NCBI GenBank assembly: GCA_030710605.1
Contig: CP092870.1
Location: 90,087,993 to 90,151,992, forward strand
Length of the DNA: 64,000 bases
Direction: 5' to 3'
Source of the DNA: Cordylochernes scorpioides
Taxonomy: Eukaryota; Arthropoda; Arachnida; Pseudoscorpiones; Chernetidae
Below, in pieces: positions 51,584 through 63,366 of this stretch; the stretch's first letter is position 1; the number at the start of each line of letters is the position of its first letter. Position numbers and translations under genes: made by a program. The notes beneath the pieces are model-generated. The model had not been told where the DNA came from. It saw nothing but the letters and a program-made list of their open reading frames with translations, and made no database searches.

Positions 51584-51740
51584 CAGTAAAACCCCTTTAT
51601 AGTAAACTCCAATGGGACTGAACCTGTGGTTCACTATAGCCATAGTTCACTGTATTAGAGAATATAATTTGGGGATTATTTTAGGTTCGTTATAACAGAA
51701 GGTTCGCCATATCCCCGGTTCATCTAGCAAGGTTTTACTG
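51584..51740. repeat. Pogo-like MITE, complete
   Basis: TA-CAGTAAAACCCCTTTATAG to CAAGGTTTTACTG-TA; one of the best preserved copies at 157 bp. Confidence 0.8.
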
Positions 51741-51904
51741 TATTATTATAAGAGCACATTTAAAAAAGTGTTTCTTCAGAATACAAAAGAATTTACCACG
51801 AGAGACCATATTCTAAAAAAATAAGATACCCTTGGTATCTTTAGAGTTAGTCTATCTTTTAGGGTTGTATTATATTTGATTAAAATGTTTTCGCTGCATA
51901 AATA

Positions 51905-52078
51905 TAGTAAAACCCCGCTGAAACGAACCTAGATATAGCAAACCTTCTATTATAACGAATCTTAAATAATCCCCATTTTTATTTTAGAATAAAGGGAACT
52001 ATGGCTATAGTAAACCATAGCTATAGTGAACCAAAGATTCAGTCTTATTGGGGTTCGCTATAGAAAGGGTTTGAATGT
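51905..52078. repeat. Pogo-like MITE, inverted copy
   Basis: TAGTAAAACCCCGCTGAAACG to CTATAGAAAGGGTTTGAATG, with blocks in reverse order relative to 51584. Confidence 0.7.
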
Positions 52079-52679
52079 ATAGCGTAAAAAATAATTTTCT
52101 AATAATATCGATAAAAAAAACTTTTAAGATTATTTTAATAATATTCACACAACATTACCAAAAAAACATGAAAAAAAATTGTATTCTTTAGTGGAGACGT
52201 GATTGATAAGGTTAATTACATTTAATAAATGATATTGATAATTTGGTTATCGTTCGCAAGTTATTCTTGCACGAACGCCAGACCGAATTTGAATTGTAAA
52301 TCTGCCCAGCGGGAAAATGATGCGTGTTGAAACAGCAGAATTTTGACACACTTTCCAATGCCATTTTCTCTCACATGCTTTATTAATATTTATAGTTTTC
52401 TTTTCACAAAATTTAATATATAATTATTTGTGTTAAATATATACCACAACACATCTGTTTTGTATTATAATTGTTAGAAAAATGTAAAATTTATTATTAT
52501 TATTTAAAAATGCAGAATATGATAATTGGTTAGTTTGATGGATGGTATTGTTATAATAGTTAAACTCTTTATAGTTAATAGTAATAAATTATTTATATAG
52601 AGAAATATAGTTAGCATAACCAATCTCGGAAAGTTATATTTTTTATTTATTAATCATACATTTTTCTAATATTAATACA

Positions 52680-52855
52680 CAGTAAAATCCCAATATAGCC
52701 AACCCCAATGGACCTGATGTGACCTTTGGTTCACTATAGGCATAGTTCTTTATAGTTATAGTTCACTGTATTATAAAATGAAAATAGAGATTATTTCAGG
52801 TTGGTTATAAGGGAAGGTTAGCTATATCACGGTTCGTTTTACCGAGGTTTTACTG
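52680..52855. repeat. Pogo-like MITE, complete
   Basis: CAGTAAAATCCCAATATAG to ACCGAGGTTTTACTG with all family blocks. Confidence 0.8.
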
Positions 52856-52973
52856 TATTTTCTACCTAATGGGTTAGAGAAAGTTACATATTAAATACAT
52901 ACATAATATATATCAAGCTATGTTTTCTGTATTATTGCAATATAAAGGGTCATATACCATATACAGTAAAACC

Positions 52974-53130
52974 CCTCTTTAGTGAATCCCAATGGGACAG
53001 AACCAGTGGTTCACTATAGCAATGGTTCACTATAGCCATAGTTCACTGTATTATAAAATGGGGATTATTTCAGGTTGGTTATAAGGGAAGGTTCGATATA
53101 TTACTGGTCCGTTTTAGCGAGGTTTTCCTG
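52974..53130. repeat. Pogo-like MITE, complete
   Basis: CAGTAAAACCCCTCTTTAG to GCGAGGTTTTCCTG, flanked by TA. Confidence 0.8.
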
Positions 53131-53626
53131 TATGTATTATAAAAATTATAATTCTATATAAAATTAAAATGTTCCAATATTTAGCAAGATAATTTTAAAA
53201 GCGTTGAAAACTTTGAAAATGCCAGTGTTTTTCTATATCACTCTACTGTTATGTTTATACATATTTTTAAAAAACTTAAGAGCACTAATAAATCATCACA
53301 ATTTCAACAAAAAAAAAAAACAATCGAAAATATTCTAATATGTATATATTTTTAAATAGGTTAGTTAAATATCTTAAATATATAATTTTATCTCTGTTGT
53401 AATCATAGAAAATATATAATTATTGTATTATTTATGCTCTAATTCATTAAATAATAATTCATTACTTTTCTGCAAAATATGCTATTATATATAGGGGGAA
53501 ATGATTATAATCATTTTCACTGAATAATTATTCAGTTCAATTCTACAGAATGAAATCGAATTAAAATCATTTATTATCATAAGAATATATAGAGATTGAC
53601 AACGCAATTATATATATATATATATA
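53131..53626. other. AT-rich spacer
   Basis: Ends in a (TA)n tract that is the target of the maT-like element. Confidence 0.5.
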
Positions 53627-53628
53627 TA

Positions 53629-54930
53629 CAGGGTGTACCAGGTAAATTGGGACTAACTTTGACAGTCCATAAAACAAAAACTACTTGAGATTAAAAACTT
53701 GTTTTTTTTTTCATTACGTAGCCATATTCATGTAAAATGCAACAGTACATGTGTGCGCAGTGTAGTGATGAAGAGTAACCGAGAATTTGAAAATCGAGCT
53801 GCCATCATCGTTGCTCTGCGCGCCGGAAGGAGCCCCAAAGAGATAGTGGATTTTCTTAAGTTGCCCAAAACCACTATTTATCGTGTCAAGAAGCAGTTTG
53901 ATGAGGCCGACAGTAACAAAGAGGGGATAGCTACAAGGAAAAAGCACTCGCGTCGATCGGACAGGGTAAGAGGCGAAGAATTTGTCAAAAATGTCAAGGA
54001 GAAGATTGATGGAAACCCTGGGAAGAGCATGAGGGCCATAGCCAAGGAAATGGACGTTGGCTCTATGACAATTGTCAGAACTATCCATGAGGACCTTGGT
54101 CTCAAGTCTTATGCCCTTCGGAAAGGTCAGTTGCTGACTGAGAATATGAAGAATAACAGAAAAGGAAAGGCTGCTGCCCTCCTCAACAACCTGAAACACG
54201 ACTCTTTTGGCATGCTAAGGTTCTTCTCTGACGAAAAGAACTTTGACGTGGACCAAAAGGTAAATCCCAGGAATGATCGCTGGATCTGTAAAGACCCCTC
54301 AGAGATACCTGTCGTGATGCACACAAAATTACCTGCCTCCGTAATGGTCCTTGGCGTTATCAGCAGTGAAGGTGATGTCATGCCTCCCCATTTCTTTGAG
54401 AAGGGCCTTAGGATGAACGCTGACACCTACATCAATGTTCTGGAGACCGTTGTGAAGCCTTGGATGGACATGGTGGCCGCAGGAAGGAAGTATGTCTTCC
54501 AACAGGACTCAGCTCCAGCCCATAAGGCAAAAAAGACACAATCGTGGCTGACACTTAACGTCCCTAGTCACTGGGGTCCTGATATTTGGCCCCTAATTCT
54601 CCAGATTGCAATCCCCTCGACTACTATGTATGGGGCGTTGTTGAGAGAGATGTCAACAAAGCTCCTCATACCACCATCCAGTCTGTCAAGAAAGCAGTTC
54701 ACACGGTGATGACCCAAATGGACAAGGTCATCGTCGCCAAGGCCTGTGCTTCATTCCGCACTCGCCTCGAGACTGTTGTAGCTAATTATGGAAACTACAT
54801 TGAATAAAAAAAACTATATCCTTTTATCTACTACTGTGTCAAATTTCATTCGGATATTTTAATTTTTACTTGCAAAAAATTTCAGTTAAAATACAATTGT
54901 TGAAATTCCCAATTTACCTGGTACACCCTG
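53629..54930 (+). mobile_element. maT-like mariner element
   Basis: 1,302 bp with 24-bp inverted ends (CAGGGTGTACCAGGTAAATT... and its complement) inside a TA duplication (53627-53628, 54931-54932). Inserted in a (TA)n tract. Encodes one transposase with a single frame break. Confidence 0.9.
53768..54807 (+). pseudogene. DD37D transposase with one frameshift
   Basis: I take the start at 53768 (MKSNREFENRAAIIVAL), because the upstream in-frame ATG at 53699 lies close to the TIR. N-terminal helix-turn-helix (SPKEIVDFLKLPKTTIYRVKK, then a second GKSMRAIAKEMDVGSMTI). Catalytic Asp155 (FSDEKNF) and Asp247 (FQQDSAPAHK). Near 54585 the frame changes, after GPDIWP, and the third catalytic region SPDCNPLDYYVWG continues in the other frame to the stop at 54807. 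The D-to-D interval across the break is 37 residues, the maT/DD37D pattern of the Tc1-mariner superfamily. A single recent lesion in an otherwise intact gene. Confidence 0.85.
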
Positions 54931-54932
54931 TA

Positions 54933-55900
54933 TATATATCATAAAAAAGACGTATATTCTAGTTACGTTACCAATTCATGCAGTCGTGGATGGTAAAAAT
55001 GAATGATAACTTTTGTCCCAAAAAATATTTATTATTTTGATTATTTTTTAAAGCAAACAGTTTTTTGCATACATACAACTAACAATGTTATTATCTATTT
55101 ACAATAAAAATAATATTAGGTTGTATTCCTTTTGTTAAGGATTCCTTTTCATTTTAAAATTTAACTCTGTGATTATAGAATTTTAATTAATTTATGAATA
55201 ATAAAAAATCATATTTTTATTATGTCATATATTTATTTATTTATCTCTAAAACTCTCAACAATAAAAAAATATATATATAAATATGAACACTTTATAATA
55301 TTAGCACTAATATGATAATTTAATTTTGTTCCATATTGGTATATACAAAATACAAAATTTAATTAAAATATTCTGTGATAATGAGAGGAAAGATCTAGCA
55401 ACACTTGGCGAGCCAAGTGTCCGTTTAGGAATGAAAGGGAAATGACAGCTGTGTATGACAGACAACTTGGTGTGTGACAAAAGGAATTCTAGGGACCTCT
55501 CTTTCCTTTCTCCAGCAACACATCTAAATATCTCGGCGCCATATTTAATTACATAGTCCTTTCTTTTTAAACACATCTTTTGTCAACTTTTTAATTCAAT
55601 AAATTATCTATTCTTTATCCTAATTTTCTCTTCTATTTATTATTTATTCCTAATATTGTGAATATATTTTATATATATAGCACTCTTTCTCTAATATAGA
55701 GTTTATTGTAAATATTTATTATTCTATCTCTATTAAAATCTATATACTATTATTATATACGTTTCTTTCATTTAAACATGTACTGAAAGAGAAAAATATC
55801 ATATTTGACCTAAATACTTTTAATTATGCATTTGATATATTAATATGTTACAATTATATTTAAAATGTTTACTTAAATAAGTTTTTAAATAAATAAGCGA
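54933..55900. other. AT-rich spacer
   Basis: A less AT-rich patch at 55380-55530 shows no domain in its ORFs. Confidence 0.4.
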
Positions 55901-56290
55901 ATATATATATATATATGTTATGAATTTTTTGTTTTGTTGTTGAAAAGGATAGAGAATTGAAGGTGCAGTCGTGAAAATAAACAATAAATTATTTACTTAT
56001 CAAGTAGTTTTTATTTTGAATTACTTGAGAGAGAGAAGCAAATTATACATAATATTATTTGTCACAGTAATATAGAATTTATAAAATGAATCCTATATTC
56101 GTGAATTAAAAAAATTGGTAGGTTCAACTATACATATTTACAACAAATATATTAAAAGTGGTATATTCTAAATCTATGGTAAAAAAATGTAGAACAGTCA
56201 ATGATGAAAATAAAAGATATGTTTTTTAAAAAATAAATGAAATAATGGCATTTTAGATTTATAATATATATATATATATATTTATAAAAA
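55901..56290. repeat. Dispersed AT-rich repeat family E
   Basis: Partner of 21605-21995, in the same orientation and with (TA)n at both ends. Confidence 0.5.
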
Positions 56291-56631
56291 AATAATAATA
56301 ATAAATAAAAATGGTGCACTGCCATGTAAAAGGCACATATGCTCCTGGTCAAGATATTCCTTCATTATTTTAAACATATATTTATATGTTTTGAAAATAG
56401 AGCAATATATTCTTAAATATTTAGGTAATAAAAAGGTAAATTCTTGTATATATAGGTAAATAAATATTTTCAATTCAACATATGCCCTTTAATTATCTAA
56501 ATATATATGTGTGTATGCATATATCTCATAAATATATATAAAGATATATGAAAAATTGTCATATTTTTGGTTGTTATTGGTTTGCTATAGCGGTGTTTTA
56601 ATATAATTTTTATTTTTAGAAGTTATATAAT

Positions 56632-56730
56632 AAAAAGGCATATATTGAATTTAATAAAATATTTATTTTGCCAATATTTCGGCTGGCTGAACGCCAACCT
56701 TTATCGAGGCATTACATTTTTGTATACAAA
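56632..56730 (-). repeat. GGCATATATTGG-family repeat, best hammerhead-like copy
   Basis: On the minus strand 56668-56713: TGCC and GGCA pair as stem I, stem II is GGTTGGC/GCCAGCC with a GTTCA loop, followed by GAAAT. The core reads CTCGATAA, with an extra base and A for G relative to CUGANGA. Confidence 0.45.
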
Positions 56731-56809
56731 AACTTTAAAAGTATGTTGATAAAACTAATTAAATTCGTTCTTGAGGGAAGTTATGAGTTGTGTGAAACTT
56801 ATATATAGA

Positions 56810-56950
56810 AAATAAAACCTCGCTGTAGTGAACCATAATGGGACCAGCATTGGTTTTACTATATGGTATCACTATAATTGTGAGGATTGTTTTAAGCTAT
56901 TTATAAGGGAAGAATCGCTTTACCTCAGGTAAGTTTTAGCGATTATACTG
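56810..56950. repeat. Pogo-like MITE, diverged
   Basis: AATAAAACCTCGCTGTAG to TAGCGATTATACTG with family blocks CATAATGGGACC and TTATAAGGGAAG. Confidence 0.6.
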
Positions 56951-57932
56951 TAAGCATTATATAAAATTATGGTGTGTATGTCGTTAATATATTAATAATA
57001 TTCCTTTTCGATATTTGTATAAGGGACAAAAGTACTAAGATGTTTAGCAAACAGCTTCTTCTTATAAGGATAAAAATTGTATAAAAAGAAAGGCAAATTT
57101 TCTTATTCACTTCCCCTATGCTTCCTGCACTTCTCAAAAGTCACGATCCAGGATAGAATCCCGAATAAATCACTTTTTCCTAATTAAAAATAAAATCTCT
57201 AATGGCCTCGATTCTTACAAAAGTTCAACCCCACACCAGTGATTGCTAGTAATCAAAAGGGGTTTTGGCATAGTGCACATACAGTAAAAGCAGTCGCCAT
57301 TTTTAGCAAGGGTTTTCTGTATTTACTAAGAGAATAAACATTTTTTTACAAGTAGAATTATTTAATTTTAATCTTTATATGTTTACAAACAGTCATTTTT
57401 TTTAAGTTTAAAAGATAATTTGTATATTGTCATAAAAGCACGAAAGTTATAAATATTTTGTAAAAAAATATTAAACATTATTCAAATAAAAATGTATATT
57501 TATAAAATGTAAATTTTAAAGGATTAGTGATAGTTCAACAAACTGACAAAACATATTGAGCTAAACAAATGACGTTTTAAACATGAGGCATTTAGCGAGG
57601 ATTAGCTGTTTCTGTGGTCTCTGGTCATAATTAAATAAATATTTTCACACACACAGAACACTTTAATTAAAATTCCCAGAGAATTAAAAACAAATATTTA
57701 AAATTTTGTTTTACTCTGTTAAAAACTTATTAAATTGTGAAAAGAGGTTTTAAATATGTGTAAAAAATATTCTTTTATTTAGAATATTCTCTCTGTGAGT
57801 AATATTAATTTTTTTTCACGTTTCTACATAGAAATGTGTGCTGAGTTGTTTGTTTTACCTATTAAACTATTTTACTTTGAATATTTAAACATTTATTAAA
57901 CAATGTATCAAATTAAGACAAAATGGTGAATA
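56951..57932. other. AT-rich spacer with family C relic
   Basis: About 57200-57290 (AAAAGTTCAACCCCACACCAG, TAGTAATCAAAAGG) matches family C. The rest is AT-rich. Confidence 0.35.
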
Positions 57933-58330
57933 CAGTAAAACCTTGCTGTAATGAACCTGCTATATAACGAAACTCTGCCCTTATATTATTTTATTTTATA
58001 TTTAAGTGAACCACGCGTGTATGGCTATGATGAATTCTTGGCTACAGTGAACTAAATGTTCAGTTTCATATTGGTTTCTTTTAGCGAGAGGTTTTACATA
58101 ATTTGACTGAATCATTTTGTATTTGGAGAATATGTATATATATTTGTTTATATGTGTGTGAACATGTTGTAAATATTTATGCTTATTAGTAGAAACTACA
58201 GGTAAACATCGCTACAGCGAACTCCAATGGGACTAAACATTGGGTTTACTTTAATCATGGTTCAATCTATGGTATCGCTAATATTGTATGAAGATTATTT
58301 CAAGTACGTAATATTGTGGTATAATGCATA
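57933..58330. repeat. Two pogo-like MITE copies
   Basis: 57933-58099 (CAGTAAAACCTTGCTGTAATG to AGCGAGAGGTTTTAC) and 58198-58325 (AGGTAAACATCGCTACAGCG and inward). The second lacks its right end. Confidence 0.6.
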
Positions 58331-58819
58331 TTAGTCTTTCTCGAAATTTAAAATAAATATAGCTGATAAACACCAAATATTATAACATCTTTTCTCGACA
58401 ACATTTAGAATGATATTAAAGGTATTAAGTATTAAAGTTATATTCTATTTAGAGCAAATTATTGTATTTTGATTATTATTTTTTATATTATACAAATTTT
58501 AATAGAAAATAGTTCTATGTGAAGAAAAATATTGAATATATCTTATATTTTGAAACAATATTCTATACGCTGCCAAAAGAAAATATTCAAAATCACTTTC
58601 CTCCCCTGAAATGTGGATTCCATCAATCATTTTAGAGGTGCTCTTTATATTGCCAACCTATGGAGATAGAAATTTTTTATTATTATGTTATAGGGGAAGG
58701 TACTCAACTTAAATAGTATGTTGTGAGGATATATAGGAATATGTTATTATAATCCCTTCGATAAAATTATAAATAAAAGACAATTCTCTGAGAGAAGTGA
58801 AATTTTCCCTCAGCGAATT
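58331..58819. other. AT-rich spacer
   Basis: No gene or repeat recognised. Confidence 0.4.
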
Positions 58820-59130
58820 GAATTTTATATATAAAAAAGCACAGTTTTCAGCAACACAAAAACACAAATATTCATAGTGGCTAAGTCTGGAGATTTGGCA
58901 GAGATGTGGTTAAAAAGGGATGTACGAAATTCCGGTTTCATTCCTTTTCTCGTCCAGATATTGACGTGTTGAACGTGATGTATGACTCGTAGCTTTATCC
59001 TGGTGCAGCCACACGGATCTTGAGTCACTTGGATTCAAAAACGAGACCTTATTGTCGAATAATGGGTCTAAGACAAGTCTTGCGAATCCACATATTTAAT
59101 TTGGATCCACCTTCTTTATAGGAAGCTTTC
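58820..59130 (-). pseudogene. Tc1/mariner-type transposase relic
   Basis: Minus strand, across two frames: VWLHQDKATSHTSRSTRQYL (second catalytic Asp with the HT motif) and KSPDLATMNICVFVLLKT (the conserved SPD block). The first catalytic Asp and the N-terminus are gone, and stops precede the first motif. It is a different family from the maT element at 53629 and the mariner at 16206. Confidence 0.65.
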
Positions 59131-59680
59131 CACTGTATCAAAAACCTGCAACGATCATGAAGCCCTTTTAGAAACTTTCCTTGCATTACTTTACCCAGTT
59201 CTAAAAGGTGTAAAAGGTCTAAAAAGATATTTCATAGCATAATAAAAAGATAGGATTTGTATTTAAATTTTAAAAGATGATTGTTATATATGCAGTAAAA
59301 CCTCTCTAAAGCGAACCTCTCTTCCTTGATAACTACCTGAATTAATCCCCATTTTATAATACAGTGAACTATGGCTATAATGAACCATGGCTATAGTAAA
59401 CCAAAGGTTCAGTCCCATTGGGGTTAGCTATAGAGGGATTTCATTTTATATAAGCATTTTCAAAATTCAATTACAATTATCAGGATTCCAAAAATATTAC
59501 TTATACTCTTTGAAATTAATATCAAAACAGTTTAATCTCGCTATTTCTAACTCCACGGTACTGAAACTTTGGATCACTTTAGCAATGGTTATGTATATAT
59601 TAGGGATTATTTCAGGTTCGGTATGAGGAAAGGTTCGCTCTATCCCTTGTTGACTTTAGAGATGTTTTACTGTACATGTT
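59131..59680. repeat. Two pogo-like MITE copies and spacer
   Basis: 59292-59448 (CAGTAAAACCTCTCTAAAGCG to TATAGAGGGATTTCATTT) and 59528-59672 (CAGTTTAATCTCGCTATTTC to AGAGATGTTTTACTG). Confidence 0.6.
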
Positions 59681-60039
59681 TGAAGATATCTCCTAATCCC
59701 CATTTTAACAAAGAAGCAGCAATTAAAGTATCTAATCTAGATAACTAATGACAACTTGCGTGTTAGCAATTAATTATATAATTGTTGTCGAGGCATTAAG
59801 CCAGAGAAAAAGCTGCTAATGACACGGCTGAGAAAGCTGCGGCTTCTAAACATGCAATGATCCCTAATCAAACCGCTCAACATGTAATTATGGCATAATT
59901 GCTGGGTGGTGCGCTCGGATGACGTTCGATTGGACGCTGACATTTTATAGTTCGTGTGCAAATTTATTGTCCTGCCCGCAGATAATATTGTCTTTTAACT
60001 TATATCTCTCAAGTACATATTGTACAGGGACAATGACAT
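59681..60039. other. Unassigned spacer
   Basis: Balanced composition at 59760-59950, with no domain in the short ORFs. Confidence 0.35.
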
Positions 60040-60260
60040 GGTGGGTAGTTAGTGAATGTTTTTACTCTAAGTGTGTTACCACGTTTACACAGGTAGAAAG
60101 CGGCTAGACCTTTGCATTCTACTAGTGTCAGAGCGTTGTTTGGTTACTAGCACTCACTGGTGGGGTTGGACTTTGGCGAGGATCGGGAGTGATTGAATAA
60201 AATATTTCTATAGAAAACCAAAACAAAGGAGAGTGTTCAATAAGGGTTCCACTCCCGGTT
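60040..60260. repeat. Dispersed repeat family C copy
   Basis: GGTGGGTAGTTAGTGAATG, GTTTGGTTACTAGCACTCAC and AAACCAAAACAAAGGAG, matching 3895-4095 in order. Confidence 0.45.
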
Positions 60261-60393
60261 CGTGGGTACCGAAAACCAAACTATTCCTCTACCAAAAACC
60301 CTTTAATAAAGGGTAAATAGCGATAAATCTCGCTATATTTACCCTCAATTGGACAGAACTTTTGGTTCACTCTTCCCATACTTTATATTACTA

Positions 60394-60607
60394 TACACTC
60401 ATGGACAAAACTTGATTAAATTGTATATTTTAGCCTCTATATCAGATTTCAGCCAATGACTTTGTAATATATTTGATACACAGTGACTTTTTATTGAAGA
60501 GACACGAGATAACCAAGTGTGAACAAAATTGCATCTCATTAAAAAAAAGTACAAGCGACAGGATAAATCAAAAACTTTCCACTTCCTCAAGTTTTGTCAA
60601 TGAGTAC
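60394..60607. repeat. Tc1-like MITE nested in pogo-like MITE
   Basis: TACACTCATGGACAAAACTT to AAGTTTTGTCAATGAGTACA. The flanks (60318-60390 and 60608-60680) are the two halves of a pogo-like MITE, so the Tc1-like MITE inserted into it. Confidence 0.6.
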
Positions 60608-60680
60608 AATAGATTGAGGATTATTTTAGGTACGCGAATAATAGGGGAGGTTCGCTACATCTCCCGGTAATTATATAGTG

Positions 60681-61085
60681 TAAATATTGGTAAACTTGTT
60701 ATTTATCAATTCTATTTTTTCACAACCCATAAGTTGGTGGCTGGAAGTATTCTTGTATCCTCTCATAGATTACTTTCCAGGGTTATTCTTTTGATGATGT
60801 TATAACGTCTTGAGAAATTATCCATTAACTTCATTCTTTGTGCTTTCCCATTCCCACTCTTCCATCCCTACATCCCCGCAATATCCAGTTAACCACAGGA
60901 ATGCTGGACAGGATGTCCAGAAATTCTTCTTCTTCTCCGTCTTCCAATTGTTTCCAGGACATCCTATGCCCCTCATTCATCATTTTAGGGAGTATTCAAT
61001 ATTAGTCGTTCTATTTGGAAGCATTATTCGGTATCAGCACCGTGTCTCGAAATCTTGTATCATCATATGTATGAGTTGCTATATA
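60681..61085. other. Unassigned spacer
   Basis: A 93-codon ORF at 60810-61091 has no recognised domain. Confidence 0.35.
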
Positions 61086-61230
61086 CAGTAAAACCAGGCT
61101 GAAACGAAACGGGGATATAGCGAACCTTCTCTCATAACGAACCTGAAATAATCCTCATTTTACAATACAGTGAACTATGCCTATAAAGAACCATGGCTAT
61201 AGTGAACCAAAGGTTCAGTCTTATCAGTCC
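61086..61230. repeat. Pogo-like MITE, right end missing
   Basis: TA-CAGTAAAACCAGGCTGAAAC through TGGCTATAGTGAACCAAAGG; truncated on the right. Confidence 0.65.
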
Positions 61231-62101
61231 CAGGTAGTATTCGTATTTTGAGTTATATTTGTATTACATACTACCTGTTAAAGGCCGTTTTTTATCCGAA
61301 AGCTCTCGCGAAGCTTATATCTCTTCAATAAGGAAACCCGTCGCCGTTAGCTTTTATATATTCTTAGCAATGATATTCTTTCTATTGTAATAGATGGGTA
61401 TTTTACCGTGTATGAAGTTACAATATAATGATAAAATGATTTCAAAAATCATACGATAATATAATATGTTGTTGTTGTTGTTGTTGTCGTGTCCAATGAA
61501 GAGCCTCATATGTCTCCATGCATCTCTATCACAGCAGCAGCAATGTCCACTATCTTGGGTGTGTAAAGCTGCTGCTCTGCTCTTCATTGGAAAATGGGTG
61601 CCGTTGCCACGTTAGTCACCTTGAAAACGAACCAGAATTTGGTCAAATTTTCCAAGGGTCCAGGGGGTACCGCAGGGAGGTGTGGACGGACTTCTCCCCC
61701 CCCCCCCATATTATAATATAAATACTGTAATAGTAACAAGGATATATAGTGAATACTAATAATTGTATGTTGGATTTTGATTAATTCAAAATTTTGAAGA
61801 CTCAAGCAAACCCCCCCCCCCATTTTTTTCTTATAAATCTTATGAAAACTTATTATTGTCCTTTTGACGTCTCGATGACCCATTTTCACCCTTTTTTAAA
61901 AAAAAGTTGAAAGCTTATTTGAGAAGTTGGTGTGATGGGTTAACTAAATATCAAAGGACAATAAACGTTTATAAAAAGGCTGATGAATTATTCAACTTAA
62001 ATTTAGTAGTAAGATATTTTAATGATATATATAAATTTATAATATCTTTTAAACCTTACGTTGACTTTGATAAATATTTGTTTAAACAGAAAAGAATAAA
62101 A
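61231..62101. other. Spacer with small repeats
   Basis: 61470-61555 has a (TTG)n tract and the block TGTCCAATGA...CATGCATCTCTATCACA shared with 41722-41790. Poly-C runs lie at about 61699 and 61812. A 95-codon ORF at 61907 has no known domain. Confidence 0.4.
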
Positions 62102-62240
62102 GGGCATCTCCTTATCGTGCAACTGAAAGTTTCTGATGGCTTGCGCCATTTGTTCAGTTGCACGATAAGGAGATGCCTTTTTCTTAATTTATGAACCTTA
62201 TCTCAGTACAATATCACATTTGTACTATTTTTCACATTAT
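62102..62240. repeat. Small palindromic MITE (GGCATCTCCTTATCG)
   Basis: Perfect 24-bp inverted ends (GGCATCTCCTTATCGTGCAA..., 62103-62126 and 62154-62177) around a 27-bp centre. The downstream 62165-62240 repeats the segment at 342-450. Confidence 0.75.
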
Positions 62241-63028
62241 AAAATTAGTTAAAAAGTTATTAATAAAAATAGTTTGAACAGAGGATTTTCACCCTCGAAC
62301 TTGAACGAAATATGGAAAGTTATTGTGTTTAAAAATAAATAAAATTTCCTTTTTTTTTTGTTTCTCAAAGAAAAATTAATAGTTAAAATTTTAATATTTT
62401 AAAATGTATTTATTTAGAGATGACGTTAAAAAAAATTTAAAATATTGTCTATAATCAGTAATACACATTGTGTTAAAAATTAAATGTAATTTTTCAGAAA
62501 CTATATATCAACTAAAATATTTAGAAAAGAATTTACTAATTAGGTGCTAAAATTTTAGGCTATAAAGAAAAAACTTCTTTTTTACTCCTCATTTTTTCCA
62601 TCATTTTATTTCTTAAAAAAAACGTTTTTCTTTGGTTTCCATTTTCTAGTAAGGACAACAAGGTAACTGAAGTAAAATTTGACATGTGCCTTACTTTATT
62701 AATTCTTCCAACTTTGTTTTAACGTCAACTTCATAGAAAAAAAACCTAATTTTTTGGTGGATAAATATTAAATTTGGGTCTTTTTTTTTATATTCTCTCC
62801 CTATCTTTCTTTCAAGCCCAAAAATAATTTTCTAATTTCTCATTTTATTTTCAATATTAGCTTGTAGAATGATATTTAAATAATTAGAGTTAAAAATAAT
62901 TGAGGTTTTTTTTGTGTGCATTTAAAAAAAAAACATCGAAATTTCTGTCACTGTTTTGAATCTAAAATGGTTAAAACAAGAAATTTAACAGCCTGATTTG
63001 AGCTATTTTTAATTTTGCTTTAAAAATA
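62241..63028. other. AT-rich spacer
   Basis: Homopolymer-rich, nothing recognised. Confidence 0.4.
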
Positions 63029-63366
63029 CAGTAAAACCTCTCTATAGGGAATTCCAATGGGACTGAACCTGTAGTTCACTATAGCCATGGTTCATTATAG
63101 CCATAGTTCACTGTATTAAAAAATGGGGATTATTTCAGATTTATAAAAAATAAGAGACACTTCGGCCAGAAAAATTGTATTTTCTTGATATTTCGACAGA
63201 AATATTTTTTTTCCCTGATGAGGACTAAATATATTTGTCGAAATGTTGATAAAATAAAAACTCTACTGGCCGAAGTGTCTTTAAGAACTATGAATGCTGA
63301 CCAGGCAACCTCTATCTTCAAGGTATTTGAGGTTTGTTATAGCGGAAGGTTTGTTTTAGTGAGGTT
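63029..63366. repeat. Pogo-like MITE split by Penelope fragment
   Basis: Left half 63029-63142 starts CAGTAAAACCTCTCTATAGG. The right half (63325-63366) ends TTTAGTGAGGTTT. Between them lies a Penelope-type terminal fragment. Confidence 0.7.
63143..63324 (+). mobile_element. Penelope-type terminal fragment with hammerhead-like motif
   Basis: Ends ACACTTCGGCCAG and CTGGCCGAAGTGT are inverted. The plus-strand motif at 63211-63250 has CTGATGA, GAC/GTC stem II and GAAAT. The related TGCTGACCAGGCAACC end follows. The flanks TATTTCAGATT (63131-63142) and TATTTGAGGTT (63325-63335) suggest a duplication of about 11 bp. Confidence 0.6.

Noticed and set aside
53699..53767. Upstream ATG as start of the maT-like transposase
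   Set aside because: The extra 23 residues (starting MFFFSLRSH) are unlike transposase N-termini; the ATG at 53768 gives the expected start before the helix-turn-helix.
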